The notes beneath the pieces were generated by a model, which was not told the origin of the DNA, searched no databases, and saw only the letters and a list, made by a program, of their open reading frames with translations. From the NCBI RefSeq assembly GCF_004803915.1, contig NZ_CP039396.1:2294001-2358000 (forward strand): DNA of 64,000 nt. The letters run 5' to 3'. Made by a program: the position numbers and the translations under genes. Each line of letters opens with the position of its first letter. The first letter of the stretch is position 1. Shown here piece after piece: positions 17,871 through 26,844 of the stretch. The stretch comes from Duncaniella dubosii. Its GTDB lineage: Bacteria > Bacteroidota > Bacteroidia > Bacteroidales > Muribaculaceae.

Positions 17871-18326
17871 TCAAATTTTTGTGATGGTTTTCCTTGTGCG
17901 CGGACTCAGACGGCCAGCGTTTATCACGGAGTTAAGGAACTCGGTTACGGCGTTGGTTATCGGCACCATCTGCCTGTACCAGTCGAGCATGAAGGAGACC
18001 TTTTGAAAAAGTACGATTCTCTTGTCTTGCTTCATTCCGGCGAGTGCGTTGGCGAAGTTGAGTATATCTACACGGCAGCCGTCAAGGTTGTGCAATAGTT
18101 CCGATTCTTCGGCTGTCAATGCCGATGGTGGCTCGTAGCCCAAGGCACGCTGCCTCATGTAGTCGCTCGGTGTAAGGTTGCATCCGGCGGCAATGTCGTG
18201 TATATTCTCACGTTCTGCGGCTGTCACTTTTGTGGTGACGGTGCATGACCGCACAGCCTCCGGCGGCAGTTTCTTTCGCTTCGTCTTTCCAGTGTTGTCG
18301 CCGGGGCTATTGTCTGTCTTATTCAT
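17871..18326 (-). CDS. mobA: MobA/MobC-type relaxosome accessory protein
   Basis: 151 aa. A basic N-terminal tail (KTKRKKLPPE) precedes a ribbon-helix-helix-like segment (SCTVTTKVTAAERENIHDIA), then GCNLTPSDYMRQRALG, the signature of plasmid MobC/NikA-like accessory proteins that bind oriT and help the relaxase. It sits immediately upstream of the relaxase and about 90 bases downstream of an oriT-like repeat. Confidence 0.8.
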   Translation of the reverse strand: MNKTDNSPGDNTGKTKRKKLPPEAVRSCTVTTKVTAAERENIHDIAAGCNLTPSDYMRQRALGYEPPSALTAEESELLHNLDGCRVDILNFANALAGMKQDKRIVLFQKVSFMLDWYRQMVPITNAVTEFLNSVINAGRLSPRTRKTITKI

Positions 18327-18416
18327 ATATAAGCGGATTTTTCACGATTGGTATAACTGATTATCGGGTGCGAGCCTGCGAGCGGCCATGACCCTGACCG
18401 CAGGGAGGGGCGAGGC

Positions 18417-18457
18417 GTTTTGGTGCAACCGGGCGAAGCCGGGTGTAACACCAAAAC
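18417..18457. other. oriT-like inverted repeat
   Basis: GTTTTGGTG (18417-18425) and CACCAAAAC (18449-18457) are exact inverted arms around a GC-rich loop containing two CCGGG runs. A dyad next to a GC-rich nick region, just upstream of mobA and the relaxase gene, is the usual position and form of an origin of transfer in small mobilizable elements. The nick site cannot be placed. Confidence 0.55.
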
Positions 18458-18535
18458 ATATCTCGCAACACTTCTCAAAAGACCTGCCTTCACGCCATAG
18501 TTCCCTGCATGTAGCCGCACATCGGATTTCATTGC

Positions 18536-18943
18536 TCACCCTTCGGGGAAGCCGTTGGTTATCGGTTCTCCGTCGGGGTTCACCCAGCCCGTTATGCAAG
18601 AAAACGAGAGAGCCGAGCCAATACGCGAGTTATAAATTGTCACCAGCCCTACGGTCTCCATTCTCGATAGGAGATTGTGCATCCTCTTCCGTCCGAGATT
18701 CCATTTCCCGGCAAGACCAATTTCCGAGAACTGCGCCTGACCGGGGTTCAGGTTGAGCGGTCTGCGGAAAGTGCCGTCATATCCGGGAGCGGTACGCATC
18801 TCTTTCAGCAGTCCGCTGAATATAGCCATGTGGCTGATTGCTTTGCCGTCGTTGTCGGTCGTTGTTCCCGACAGCCATTCAACGGCTTCAACTGTAAGCC
18901 GGATGTTTACCGATGAAAAGGGATATATATTTTGTTGTTCCAT
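18536..18943 (-). CDS. Winged-helix-like protein, probable element replication/regulation
   Basis: 135 aa. The pattern AISHMAIFSGLLKEMRTAP, then LNPGQAQFSEIGLAGKWNLGRKRMHNLLSRMETVGLVTI, resembles a winged helix of the GntR or replication type. Homologues of this layout occur next to mob genes in Bacteroides elements (memory, not checked). It lies upstream of the oriT-like repeat. Confidence 0.5.
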   Translation of the reverse strand: MEQQNIYPFSSVNIRLTVEAVEWLSGTTTDNDGKAISHMAIFSGLLKEMRTAPGYDGTFRRPLNLNPGQAQFSEIGLAGKWNLGRKRMHNLLSRMETVGLVTIYNSRIGSALSFSCITGWVNPDGEPITNGFPEG

Positions 18944-19197
18944 GTTCCTTGTTTTCTTATGGATGGATTATTGGCGAATTACCAAAGATTGGAAATTTCA
19001 CAATAGAAAATTTGTGTATGATAATTTGTCGGCGGTTCTCCTTGTCCCCTTTGCTCGTCAGTCAATATTTCCAGAATATTCAATTTATATATAAGATTGC
19101 GCTTCCAAATATCCTTCAAACATCAGCTCCGACAATTTTCTAATTGAGGATTGGGGAACAATGAAAACGGAGGGAAAAGAGGGATGACAATGATTCC

Positions 19198-19689
19198 CTA
19201 TTTCGGTATAGGCACATTTGACGATGTGTTTCCTGCATTTGCACCACTGCCGGGAGTCTGCAATTTCGGAAGGCTGTTCAACACCGTCTGTATGTCCTGC
19301 CTGTCGGAAGATACGGTGAGCAGTGCTGTAGTGATGTCTATTATCTCTTCCTTCCCCACATATTGCGACACCGATTTCATCAGTCCGAGTGCCCGCTTCT
19401 GCCGATGTGCGCGGATGCCGTCCACACCTTCGGTTTCCTTGTCGCAACCGAAGTTGAGATAGCGGTTGAGCGCGGAGCGGTCATACTGCGGCATGGTCTC
19501 CAACGTGCTCTTTCCTGTCGCAATCGAAAGCATGGCTCGGAGCGCGTCTGCCTCGTAGGGGGTACATCCGCCAAGAAACTCCATGATGACTTGGGTTTTC
19601 CTTTGATTCCCGGATTTTGACTCTTTGGATTTGGTATCCGATGATTTGCCGGTCTTTCCTCCCGGCGTGGTTGTTATGTCTGTCGGCAT
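19198..19689 (-). CDS. Mobilizable-element protein of unknown function
   Basis: 163 aa. Low-complexity Ser/Thr/Lys-rich N-terminal ~35 residues, then a helical domain (GCTPYEADALRAMLSIATG). No signal peptide or membrane helix. It lies between a small HTH gene and the winged-helix-like gene on the same strand. No family recognised. Confidence 0.55.
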   Translation of the reverse strand: MPTDITTTPGGKTGKSSDTKSKESKSGNQRKTQVIMEFLGGCTPYEADALRAMLSIATGKSTLETMPQYDRSALNRYLNFGCDKETEGVDGIRAHRQKRALGLMKSVSQYVGKEEIIDITTALLTVSSDRQDIQTVLNSLPKLQTPGSGANAGNTSSNVPIPK

Positions 19690-19716
19690 AGTCTTTAATG
19701 ATTTGATTTGTGAGGG

Positions 19717-19962
19717 TTAAAGAGGCTTCTTGTTCGCGAGATAGCGGGCGGCTTCGGCGTCTATTTCGTCCTGCGAGGATATGCGGACGCTCTTGAGGTA
19801 TGCGTCGAGGTCATCGGGGTCGAAGAAGCATATCTTTCCGCTCGGCTTGTACATGGGGATTACGCGCCGCATCATCATCTTGCGGAAGTACGACAGGGAG
19901 AAGCCGAGATAGTCTGCGGCTTCCTGAGAGTTGAGAAGTTTTCGTTTAGTCTGCATCGACAA
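19717..19962 (-). CDS. Small HTH (excisionase/MerR-like) protein
   Basis: 81 aa. LLNSQEAADYLGFSLSYFRK, then the wing GKICFFDPDDLDAYL, is the classic HTH_17/excisionase fold. It probably acts as recombination directionality factor or regulator for the outer element. Confidence 0.75.
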   Translation of the reverse strand: MSMQTKRKLLNSQEAADYLGFSLSYFRKMMMRRVIPMYKPSGKICFFDPDDLDAYLKSVRISSQDEIDAEAARYLANKKPL

Positions 19963-20050
19963 AAGTTTTTTAGTTGATATTCTTTGTTTTTAGAATGTGC
20001 TGATTGATAGACTTGTCAGCCTTTTGATTCCGATGCAAAATTACAGCCGT

Positions 20051-20081
20051 CCCCGTGTGGCACAATGTGGGTCTCACGGGG
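20051..20081. repeat. Short dyad upstream of the HTH gene
   Basis: CCCCGTG (20051-20057) and CACGGGG (20075-20081) are exact inverted arms 17 bases apart, about 90 bases upstream of the small HTH gene. It is a possible binding site for that protein. Confidence 0.4.
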
Positions 20082-20099
20082 AAAGGTTAAAAATGACAA

Positions 20100-20135
20100 A
20101 CGCACCATACGCTGAATTTCAGTCGTATAGTGCGT
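20100..20135 (-). terminator. Terminator after the ATPase operon
   Basis: ACGCACCATACG (20100-20111) pairs with CGTATAGTGCGT (20124-20135) with one mismatch. Read on the minus strand, the stem is followed by a T-rich tail (TTGTCATTTTT). It lies just after the last gene of the 20181-22539 operon. Confidence 0.6.
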
Positions 20136-20180
20136 CGTTAAAACGAATATGTCTGTTGTAAATGGGGATAAGCCGGATTA

Positions 20181-20591
20181 TTACGGGATTCTGCGCCTTG
20201 AACACCATTCCTCTATGGCTTCATCAATGGATTTGCGGTAATTCCGGTTGTCCTCGGTGGCATGGCCGGCGCAGATGTCGGAACGGTGCTTGTCGTAGTA
20301 TGACCTGGCGATGCCGCAGCGTTGCAGGAACAACCGCGCCCATGTCTCAGCCTCTTTCCTCGGGCTGATGTTACTCGCCACGGCAAAGACCATGTAGCAG
20401 ACCCGCAGTTTCTCCTTCGGCAGCACGGCAATGGATTTTGCCTCTTCCCTTACGTTGAGGAAATTGGCAAAATCGAGAGGGGTACAGTTCTCAAACTGGC
20501 TGTCGTTGCAGACATCGTGTATCGCCATGCACAAGCCCAGTTCAACCACATCACGCCACTTGGCGGTTTCAAGCAACAAACCTCCGTTCAT
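20181..20591 (-). CDS. Unknown protein, third gene of ATPase operon
   Basis: 136 aa, soluble, alpha-helical. The ATG overlaps the preceding gene's stop codon by 4 bases. No signal peptide, membrane helix or known motif. Cargo of the mobilizable element. Confidence 0.6.
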   Translation of the reverse strand: MNGGLLLETAKWRDVVELGLCMAIHDVCNDSQFENCTPLDFANFLNVREEAKSIAVLPKEKLRVCYMVFAVASNISPRKEAETWARLFLQRCGIARSYYDKHRSDICAGHATEDNRNYRKSIDEAIEEWCSRRRIP

Positions 20592-21211
20592 CGACCTTCC
20601 CCTTTCTCCATGCGGTCAAGGTCGTTTATAATACTTCCGGCTATGCCGTTCAGTTTCGTGGCAAGCGCATACAGGTGTGAGGCTTTGAGGGAAAAGACAT
20701 CCCCGGCGCGCTGGTTCTCATGCTCGTATTCAGCATATATTCTCCTGACATCGGTCTGCCGCCTGTCATGTTCCGCCTTTGCAGCATCGCACTCCTTCTC
20801 AGCCTCGGCATACTCTTTTGAGCCGAGAGGTAGATAGTCAAGGCGATGGTTCAGCTCGCAGTACCGTTTCCAGTAAGGGTTAAGTTCATCAGAAGCCTTT
20901 TGAAATATGGCATGGTAATGTCGGGAGTGAGCGTTTGCAATCCCCCGGAAATCAATGCCATCAAGCCGCCCTATATTATTAAGGAGTGTCGTGGTCTCTG
21001 CTTTGAGGGAAATAGCTATCTCACGTAATCCTGACAAATCCTCACCTGCCATAACCTCCGCATCGGCTATAAGCGCATTGGTGTCCTGAAAGTCGTAGTA
21101 GAACCGTGCAAGCTCATACGCCTGTTCAAAAGACATCGTACTACCATTGCAAGCGGCAACAATCCCATTGACTTCATCGAGCCGGTTTGCGATATTTATA
21201 GATTTCTTCAT
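20588..21211 (-). CDS. Coiled-coil protein, second gene of ATPase operon
   Basis: 207 aa from ATG 21211 (N-terminus MKKSINIANRLDEVNG); this start overlaps the ATPase stop codon by 4 bases. Mostly helical with a probable coiled coil at ~120-165 (KEYAEAEKECDAAKAEHDRR). No catalytic motif. The tight coupling suggests that it works with the ATPase. Confidence 0.6.
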   Translation of the reverse strand: MKKSINIANRLDEVNGIVAACNGSTMSFEQAYELARFYYDFQDTNALIADAEVMAGEDLSGLREIAISLKAETTTLLNNIGRLDGIDFRGIANAHSRHYHAIFQKASDELNPYWKRYCELNHRLDYLPLGSKEYAEAEKECDAAKAEHDRRQTDVRRIYAEYEHENQRAGDVFSLKASHLYALATKLNGIAGSIINDLDRMEKGEGR

Positions 21212-22539
21212 AAAAACATTGTCATATATACCGGGAGACACAATACAGTGCCATCCTTGCGCATATCTTTCGTATATACAAGATATTCATTTTTAATTCT
21301 TGACGAAAATTTAGAGCAGAAAGCATCCAATGAGGCATGAGCCTTGTAACCGGACGATTTCACCTCGATTGGGCTAACCTTGTCTCCGTCTGAAATCAAG
21401 AAATCAACCTCGTAATTGTGTTTTCCGCTCTCTGTCGGAAATGTATAGTAGTGCAGTTCGTGGCCTGCGGCCTTAAGTATCTGCGCCACCACATTCTCGT
21501 AAACATAGCCGAGGTCGGCACTGAGTTTGTTGCTCAGCAGTTTTTCATATATTACATTCTGTGTGAATTTTTTATCCCAAAATGCAAGTGTTACGAAAAG
21601 TCCGGTGTCACCGACAAACATCTTGAAACGGCTTGTGTCATGGTGCAACGACATCCCGGCACCCGGATCGTTGGCATGGTATGACATATTGACCGTCATT
21701 GACTCCTTCATTTCCGACAGCACGTCCGCAAGCTCGTGACTTCTTGCCCCGCCTGTTGAACTCCACGCCATATAACGGTTTGAATTGCGTGTCAATTCCG
21801 ACGGAATGTTATGGAACAGCAGCGATGCGTTGCCGGATGGGTCTATGCGGTTGAAGTCGTTTTCATAGAGAGTGATTATTCCCCGTTTCGTGCGATCGAC
21901 CTTCTCCATATTGTTCGTCTCTATATAAGTGGCGACGGCCTGCGGCATACCTCCCACAAGCATATACAGCCGGAAATCGCGCATGAGTGAGCGGTTGGCT
22001 ACATCCCCAAGAGATTTTCGGTCTCTGAAACATTCCTCAAGCATAGGTACGGACACTCTGTCACCTAAAGCCCACTTGAACTCCTCGTAATCCATCGGGT
22101 ACATATTGACCGTAAGTTCCTCGCTGGGTATCAGTATCCCATCAACATTTTTCCTTATAGAAATCAGCGAGCCGGTCTCAATATAGTCATAACGACGGTC
22201 TTTAACGAGATATTTTATGGCCTGTCGTGCCTTGGGGCAGTTCTGCACCTCATCGAAGATGATGACAGACTTCCGTTCAATCAGCTCAACATGATATATC
22301 ATCTGCAGGCGCATGAATATGAAATCGAGGTTTGACACGTCATTGAACAAATCCCGTACCTCGTCGCTGCACTCGACAAAATCAATCAGTATGTAACTGT
22401 CATACTCGGCGCGTGCAAATTCCTCGGCAATCGTTGACTTTCCGACCCGTCGCGCGCCTTTTATCAACAAGGCTGTGGAACCGTTGTCCGATTCTTTCCA
22501 TTGTTGCAGTTCCCGGTATATCTTTCGCTTGAATATCAT
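21208..22539 (-). CDS. ATP-binding protein with C-terminal DUF4143-type domain
   Basis: 443 aa from ATG 22539 (MIFKRKIYREL). AAA-like ATPase: Walker A KGARRVGKST at ~25-34, Walker B-like SVIIFDEVQN at ~88-97. The C-terminal half has the DUF4143 pattern (IPSELTRNSNR; YENVVAQILKAAGHELHYY; VDFLISDGDKVSPIEVKSS). The end resembles a PD-(D/E)xK-like core (D, then EVK). The family is frequent in Bacteroidales and its role is unclear; regulatory or toxin-like roles have been suggested. It heads a three-gene operon carried by the mobilizable element. Confidence 0.8.
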   Translation of the reverse strand: MIFKRKIYRELQQWKESDNGSTALLIKGARRVGKSTIAEEFARAEYDSYILIDFVECSDEVRDLFNDVSNLDFIFMRLQMIYHVELIERKSVIIFDEVQNCPKARQAIKYLVKDRRYDYIETGSLISIRKNVDGILIPSEELTVNMYPMDYEEFKWALGDRVSVPMLEECFRDRKSLGDVANRSLMRDFRLYMLVGGMPQAVATYIETNNMEKVDRTKRGIITLYENDFNRIDPSGNASLLFHNIPSELTRNSNRYMAWSSTGGARSHELADVLSEMKESMTVNMSYHANDPGAGMSLHHDTSRFKMFVGDTGLFVTLAFWDKKFTQNVIYEKLLSNKLSADLGYVYENVVAQILKAAGHELHYYTFPTESGKHNYEVDFLISDGDKVSPIEVKSSGYKAHASLDAFCSKFSSRIKNEYLVYTKDMRKDGTVLCLPVYMTMFL

Positions 22540-22673
22540 GTAATAGCCATTGTTTAACAGGTGCAAAGATAATCAATCTCACACGATTCTCAAAATGTTT
22601 TAGACTGTGTTTGGCACGATTCTCAAAATGTTAGCCTTGTGCAAATGTAACTTACTGTCAGACAATGACATTT

Positions 22674-23903
22674 TTAGTCGTTTTCTTCTTTTTCATTTCT
22701 CTTCTCAAACATCTTGTCAACGAGGTTGACAGCCTCAATCTTCTTACTGTCAACAATTTTTGCGTAAATCTGCGTTGTGCGGACATCGGAATGCCCCATC
22801 AGCTTACAGGTCGTATAAAGGTCTGCTCCTACGGTCATCATGAGTGTTCCGAATGTATGGCGGGATGTGTGAAAAGTCAGATGTTTGTCTATTCCGGCGG
22901 ATTTTGCCCAAACCTTGAGAATCTTGTTGATTGTCATCAGAGACGGCAGCCCTGAGAAAATGGGAGAGTTTTCATCTTCATTTCTTTCAGGAAGCCATGC
23001 GAGCGCATTGTTGGAAAGCGGGATATAAACAGGTGTCGATGTCTTCTTCATTACAACCGACAGCAGGTATCTGCCGTCATTCATCTGCACATCTTTCCAT
23101 TTCAAGGCGTAAATGTCGCTCATTCTAAGTCCGCAATAGCATGAAAACAGGTATGCCTGTTTCACAACCGGATTATAGCAATCGGTGGCTGTGATTTTCT
23201 TTAATTCTTCAATCGTCAGGAACTGTCGTTGTGATTCGGGCTTTTTCACACGTTCTGCCGCAGAAAGCAGCATGAACGGATTTTCGCCGAGTACTTCCGC
23301 ACGGACAGCGGCATTGAGCGCAATCGAAAGCTGGGAGATATAGCTCACCGCCGTGCCTTGCGATATACGGCCTTCCTTTGGCGCGTATGCACTGTTCCTA
23401 ATTCCCTCGCTCACCTTGTTCTGCCTGTTGTATGAGTTCTGCAGCCAGTCGATGAAGCCGAGTGCCCATTTCTTGTCTATATCACCCATGCGGGTCTTTT
23501 TGCCGTACAGTGTCACGACTTTAATAACACTGCCCAAAAGTGCTATATTGCGTATGCCCTTGCGTTCCTGCGCGGCCTTGAATTTGTCGAGCCAGTCCGT
23601 CAGCAGAAGTTTCTGCCACCCGGCATTGCGCCTTATTCCGGCCTTTCCGTTGGTTATGTCTATTATACGCTGGGATTTTATGGCTTCCACTGCGGCACGG
23701 GTCGCCCTGTTCTGCTCCTTGACTTTCGCGCTGACTTCAGGAAGCAGATAGAGTTTAAGAAACTCATAACTACGTTTCCCATTGACATATATGTCAAGAT
23801 AGAAGGATTCTGAACCGTCAGCGAGTTTCTTGGTGCGCACTCTGACAGGTTCTTTGAGTTTTGTTTTCTTTTTGGGAGAGGTCATATTATTTAGTTTTGT
23901 CAT
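22674..23903 (-). CDS. Tyrosine recombinase (intact member of tandem pair)
   Basis: 409 aa. Arm-binding and core-binding N-terminal half; catalytic motifs are visible in the C-terminal half: CYCGLRMSDIYAL (Arg I), HTSRHTFGTLMM (HxxR), MGHSDVRTTQIYAKI (His and the Tyr nucleophile). Its ATG (23903-23901) directly follows the stop codon of the upstream integrase (TAAATG), so the two are translationally coupled. Sequence similarity to the split integrase (KLADGxES, YEFLKLYLLPE) indicates tandem duplication. Probably needed with its partner for element movement. Confidence 0.9.
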   Translation of the reverse strand: MTKLNNMTSPKKKTKLKEPVRVRTKKLADGSESFYLDIYVNGKRSYEFLKLYLLPEVSAKVKEQNRATRAAVEAIKSQRIIDITNGKAGIRRNAGWQKLLLTDWLDKFKAAQERKGIRNIALLGSVIKVVTLYGKKTRMGDIDKKWALGFIDWLQNSYNRQNKVSEGIRNSAYAPKEGRISQGTAVSYISQLSIALNAAVRAEVLGENPFMLLSAAERVKKPESQRQFLTIEELKKITATDCYNPVVKQAYLFSCYCGLRMSDIYALKWKDVQMNDGRYLLSVVMKKTSTPVYIPLSNNALAWLPERNEDENSPIFSGLPSLMTINKILKVWAKSAGIDKHLTFHTSRHTFGTLMMTVGADLYTTCKLMGHSDVRTTQIYAKIVDSKKIEAVNLVDKMFEKRNEKEEND

Positions 23904-24063
23904 TTATAAAACCTTGTCAAGGAGATTCATCGCCTCGACTTTTTTACTGTCGATAATTTTTGCGTAAACCTGGGTCGCGCGCACATCGGAATGTCCCATC
24001 ATCTTGCTTGCCGTATAGAGGTCAACCCCGGCAGTCATCAGCATTGTTCCGAACGTATGGCGC
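23904..24063 (-). pseudogene. 3' part of split tyrosine recombinase
   Basis: Encodes the C-terminal ~53 residues of a tyrosine recombinase, beginning inside HMSRH and including MGHSDVRATQVYAKI with the Tyr nucleophile. The 5' part lies at 42354-43336. Joining 43336-42354 to 24063-23904 gives one uninterrupted 380-residue frame (HFHMSRHTFGTMLM across the join), so the gene was cut by insertion of the 18,290-bp element. The open frame running on to 24308 is an accident of the junction. Confidence 0.9.
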
Positions 24064-24074
24064 GACATGTGGAA
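24064..24074 (+). repeat. Left 11-bp attachment repeat
   Basis: GACATGTGGAA, repeated exactly at 42354. The repeat spans the codons for F-H-M-S of the interrupted integrase, on the opposite strand. Confidence 0.85.
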
Positions 24075-24332
24075 TATACACGGCAAAGCAAGCGACAGCG
24101 AACAGGTAAAAATTAAACGTAAACCGTTAGAAATAAGCGACATTTCAGTATTCTGCCAAGTTGAGAAAATGCAAACCACAACGGAATATTGAGGTTGTTC
24201 AGTTACCAAACCGTTAGCCGGGCTGTTACCGAAACGGGAATAGGTAACAGAAAGCGATAAAAAGAAATCCTCACCGTTTTGTTTGCACTCATACACAGTG
24301 TTTTGCATATCAAGGAACGCTTATATGGCAAG

Positions 24333-24340
24333 TAAATTTG
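24333..24340 (+). promoter_or_regulatory. -7 box ahead of int1
   Basis: TAAATTTG then C, 20 bases upstream of the ATG at 24360, fits TAnnTTTG. The 258 bases between the left attachment repeat and this box hold no gene and probably contain integrase arm sites. Confidence 0.55.
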
Positions 24341-24359
24341 CACTTAAAAATATAAGCGT

Positions 24360-25589
24360 ATGAAAGTAGAAAAATTCAAGGTGCTGCTCTACCTCAAAAA
24401 GAGCGGACTGGACAAGTCGGGCAAGGCTCCCATCATGGGACGCATCACGGTGAACCGCACGATGGCGCAGTTCGGATGCAAGCTGTCCTGTACCCCCGAA
24501 CTGTGGAATCCCCGTGAAAGCCGTCTGAACGGCAAGAGCAAGGAGGCGGTGGAAATCAATGCCAAGATTGAAAAGTTGCTGTTGGCGGTGAATAACGCTT
24601 TCGATAATCTGATGAGCCGTAAAGTGGATTTTGATGCAACCGATGTGAAAAACCATTTTCAAGGCAGCATGGAAACACAGATGACCCTTATGAAAATGAC
24701 GGACGTTATCTGTGACGACCTCAAAGCCCGTATCGGCATTGACCGGGCGAAAGGGACTTATCCCGGTTATCACTATATGCGCCTGACACTCGGTGAATTC
24801 ATCGAACATCAGTACAAGGTCAAGGATTTGGCATTCGGGCAACTGACGGAGCAGTTCATCCACGACTATCAGGCATTCGCTATGGAAAACAAGGGATATG
24901 CGATAGATACCGTTCGCCACCATCTTGCCATCTTGAAGAAGATATGCCGTCTGGCATACAAGGAGGGCTATGCAGACAGGAGCCACTTCCAGCATTTCAC
25001 CCTGCCTAAGCAGTCAGATAAAACCCCACGGGCATTGAGCCGTGAATCGTTTGAAAAAATCCGTGATGTGGAAATACCTGCTTACCGTAAATCCCACATA
25101 TTGGCAAGGGATATGTTTCTCTTCGGGTGTTACACCGGGGTCTGTTATGCAGATGTTGTCTCAATTACCCGTGAGAACCTATGTACGGATGAGGACGGGG
25201 CTTTGTGGTTGAAGTATCGGAGAAAGAAAAACGAACTTCGTGCCAGTGTAAAACTGTTGCCGGAAGCGATTGATCTGATTGAGAAGTATCACAGTGAGGA
25301 AAGGGACACCCTGTTTCCTTTACTGCGCTGGTCAAATCTCAGAAGGCACATGAAGGCGTTAGCTGCACTGGCTGGCATCAAGGACGACTTGTGCTATCAT
25401 CAGGCGAGGCATAGTTTCGCCTCGTTAATCACGCTCGAAGCGGGTGTGCCTATCGAGACCATCAGCCGGATGTTGGGACACTCCGATATTTCCACCACTC
25501 AGGTATATGCCCGTGTCAGCCCGAAAAAACTGTTCGAGGATATGGACAAGTTCATAGAAGCAACCCAAGATTTCAAACTCACCCTATAA
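24360..25589 (+). CDS. Tyrosine recombinase 1 of the CTnDOT-like element
   Basis: 409 aa. N-terminal arm-binding fold (Arm-DNA-bind type), SAM-like core-binding domain, C-terminal catalytic domain with CYTGVCYADV (in place of the canonical Arg I motif, as in IntDOT-type enzymes), HQARHSFASLI (HxxR) and LGHSDISTTQVYARV (His, Tyr). Full length. The first gene inside the left end, it is the most likely enzyme for integration at the 11-bp core. It lies 13 bases upstream of a second integrase. Confidence 0.9.
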   Translation: MKVEKFKVLLYLKKSGLDKSGKAPIMGRITVNRTMAQFGCKLSCTPELWNPRESRLNGKSKEAVEINAKIEKLLLAVNNAFDNLMSRKVDFDATDVKNHFQGSMETQMTLMKMTDVICDDLKARIGIDRAKGTYPGYHYMRLTLGEFIEHQYKVKDLAFGQLTEQFIHDYQAFAMENKGYAIDTVRHHLAILKKICRLAYKEGYADRSHFQHFTLPKQSDKTPRALSRESFEKIRDVEIPAYRKSHILARDMFLFGCYTGVCYADVVSITRENLCTDEDGALWLKYRRKKNELRASVKLLPEAIDLIEKYHSEERDTLFPLLRWSNLRRHMKALAALAGIKDDLCYHQARHSFASLITLEAGVPIETISRMLGHSDISTTQVYARVSPKKLFEDMDKFIEATQDFKLTL

Positions 25590-25602
25590 ACCCAACAACA
25601 AT

Positions 25603-26823
25603 ATGCGAAGCACTTTTTCACTATTGCCCTATATCAACCGCAGCAAAGTCAAGACTGACGGTACGACCGCCGTACTTTGCCGTATAACCATTGACGGCAA
25701 GCAGACAGTCATAAGCACAGGTATCTATTGCCGCCCAGAAGACTGGAACGGCAGGAAGAATGAGATAAAGATTATCAGGGAGAACAACCGTTTACGGGAA
25801 TACCTGCGTCTGACGGAAGAAGCCTACACCGAGATACTGAAATCGCAAGGCGTGGTCAGTGCCGAAATGCTGAAAAACCACATATCCTTGAACAACATTC
25901 ATCCGACTACCTTATTGCAAATGGGAGAATGGGAACGTGAGCGGTTGAAGAAACATTCCGAAGAGATTGATTCCACTTCTTCCTATCGGGCTTCAATGTA
26001 CTACCAGAAGTACCTGACGGACTTTATAGCGTCAACCGGGAAAAAGGACATTCCTCTTGAAGAAGTGACGGAGGATTTCGGCAAGTCCTACAAAGCCCAT
26101 TTGAAGAAATGCAAGAACTTCGGAGTTTCCCAAACAAACCATTGTCTGCGTTGGCTGAACCGATTATTGTACCTTGCAGTCGATAAGGAGATTATCCGTG
26201 TGAACCCCTGCGAGGATTTGGAATATGAAACGAAACCTGAGGCAAGACACAGGTACATCAGCCGTGATGAGTTCAAGAAGATACTTTCCACACCGATGTA
26301 TGACAAGCGGATGGAACTGGCAAGACGGGCTTTCATCTTCTCGACCCTGACCGGACTGGCGTATGCAGACATACAACTGCTGCATCCCCATCATATCGGG
26401 ACGAATGCGGAGGGCAGACGCTACATCCGCATCAACCGCAAGAAGACAAAAGTGGAGGCGTTCATACCCTTACATCCCATAGCGGAACAGATATTGTCGC
26501 TGTATAACACAACTGATGATGAGAAGCCCGTGTTTCCTCTTCCCAACCGTGATGCCCTATGGTTTGAGGTTCACGAGTTGGGAATAACCATAGGAAAAGA
26601 GGATAACTTGACCTATCATCAAAGTCGGCACAGCTTCGGCACTTTCCTGATTTCAGCGGACATACCCATTGAGAGCATCGCCAAGATGATGGGACACTCC
26701 AATATCAGGACGACACAGGGATATGCACGGATAACAGACGATAAAATCTCCAAGGATATGGACAAACTGATGGAGCGGAGAAAGAAAATATCGGCTGGCG
26801 AAAAGAAAGAGAATAGTAAATAA
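25603..26823 (+). CDS. Tyrosine recombinase 2 of the CTnDOT-like element
   Basis: 406 aa. Same layout as recombinase 1; catalytic motifs STLTGLAYADI, HQSRHSFGTFLI and MGHSNIRTTQGYARI. The tandem pair is seen in several Bacteroidales elements; the division of labour is unknown. The gene is complete and probably co-transcribed with recombinase 1. Confidence 0.9.
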   Translation: MRSTFSLLPYINRSKVKTDGTTAVLCRITIDGKQTVISTGIYCRPEDWNGRKNEIKIIRENNRLREYLRLTEEAYTEILKSQGVVSAEMLKNHISLNNIHPTTLLQMGEWERERLKKHSEEIDSTSSYRASMYYQKYLTDFIASTGKKDIPLEEVTEDFGKSYKAHLKKCKNFGVSQTNHCLRWLNRLLYLAVDKEIIRVNPCEDLEYETKPEARHRYISRDEFKKILSTPMYDKRMELARRAFIFSTLTGLAYADIQLLHPHHIGTNAEGRRYIRINRKKTKVEAFIPLHPIAEQILSLYNTTDDEKPVFPLPNRDALWFEVHELGITIGKEDNLTYHQSRHSFGTFLISADIPIESIAKMMGHSNIRTTQGYARITDDKISKDMDKLMERRKKISAGEKKENSK

Positions 26824-26844
26824 CCATTATAAAATAGATGAATT

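Noticed and set aside
24064..24308. Extended N-terminus of the 3' integrase fragment
   Set aside because: The sequence upstream of HMSRH comes from the inserted element, not from the integrase; it is a chimeric frame.
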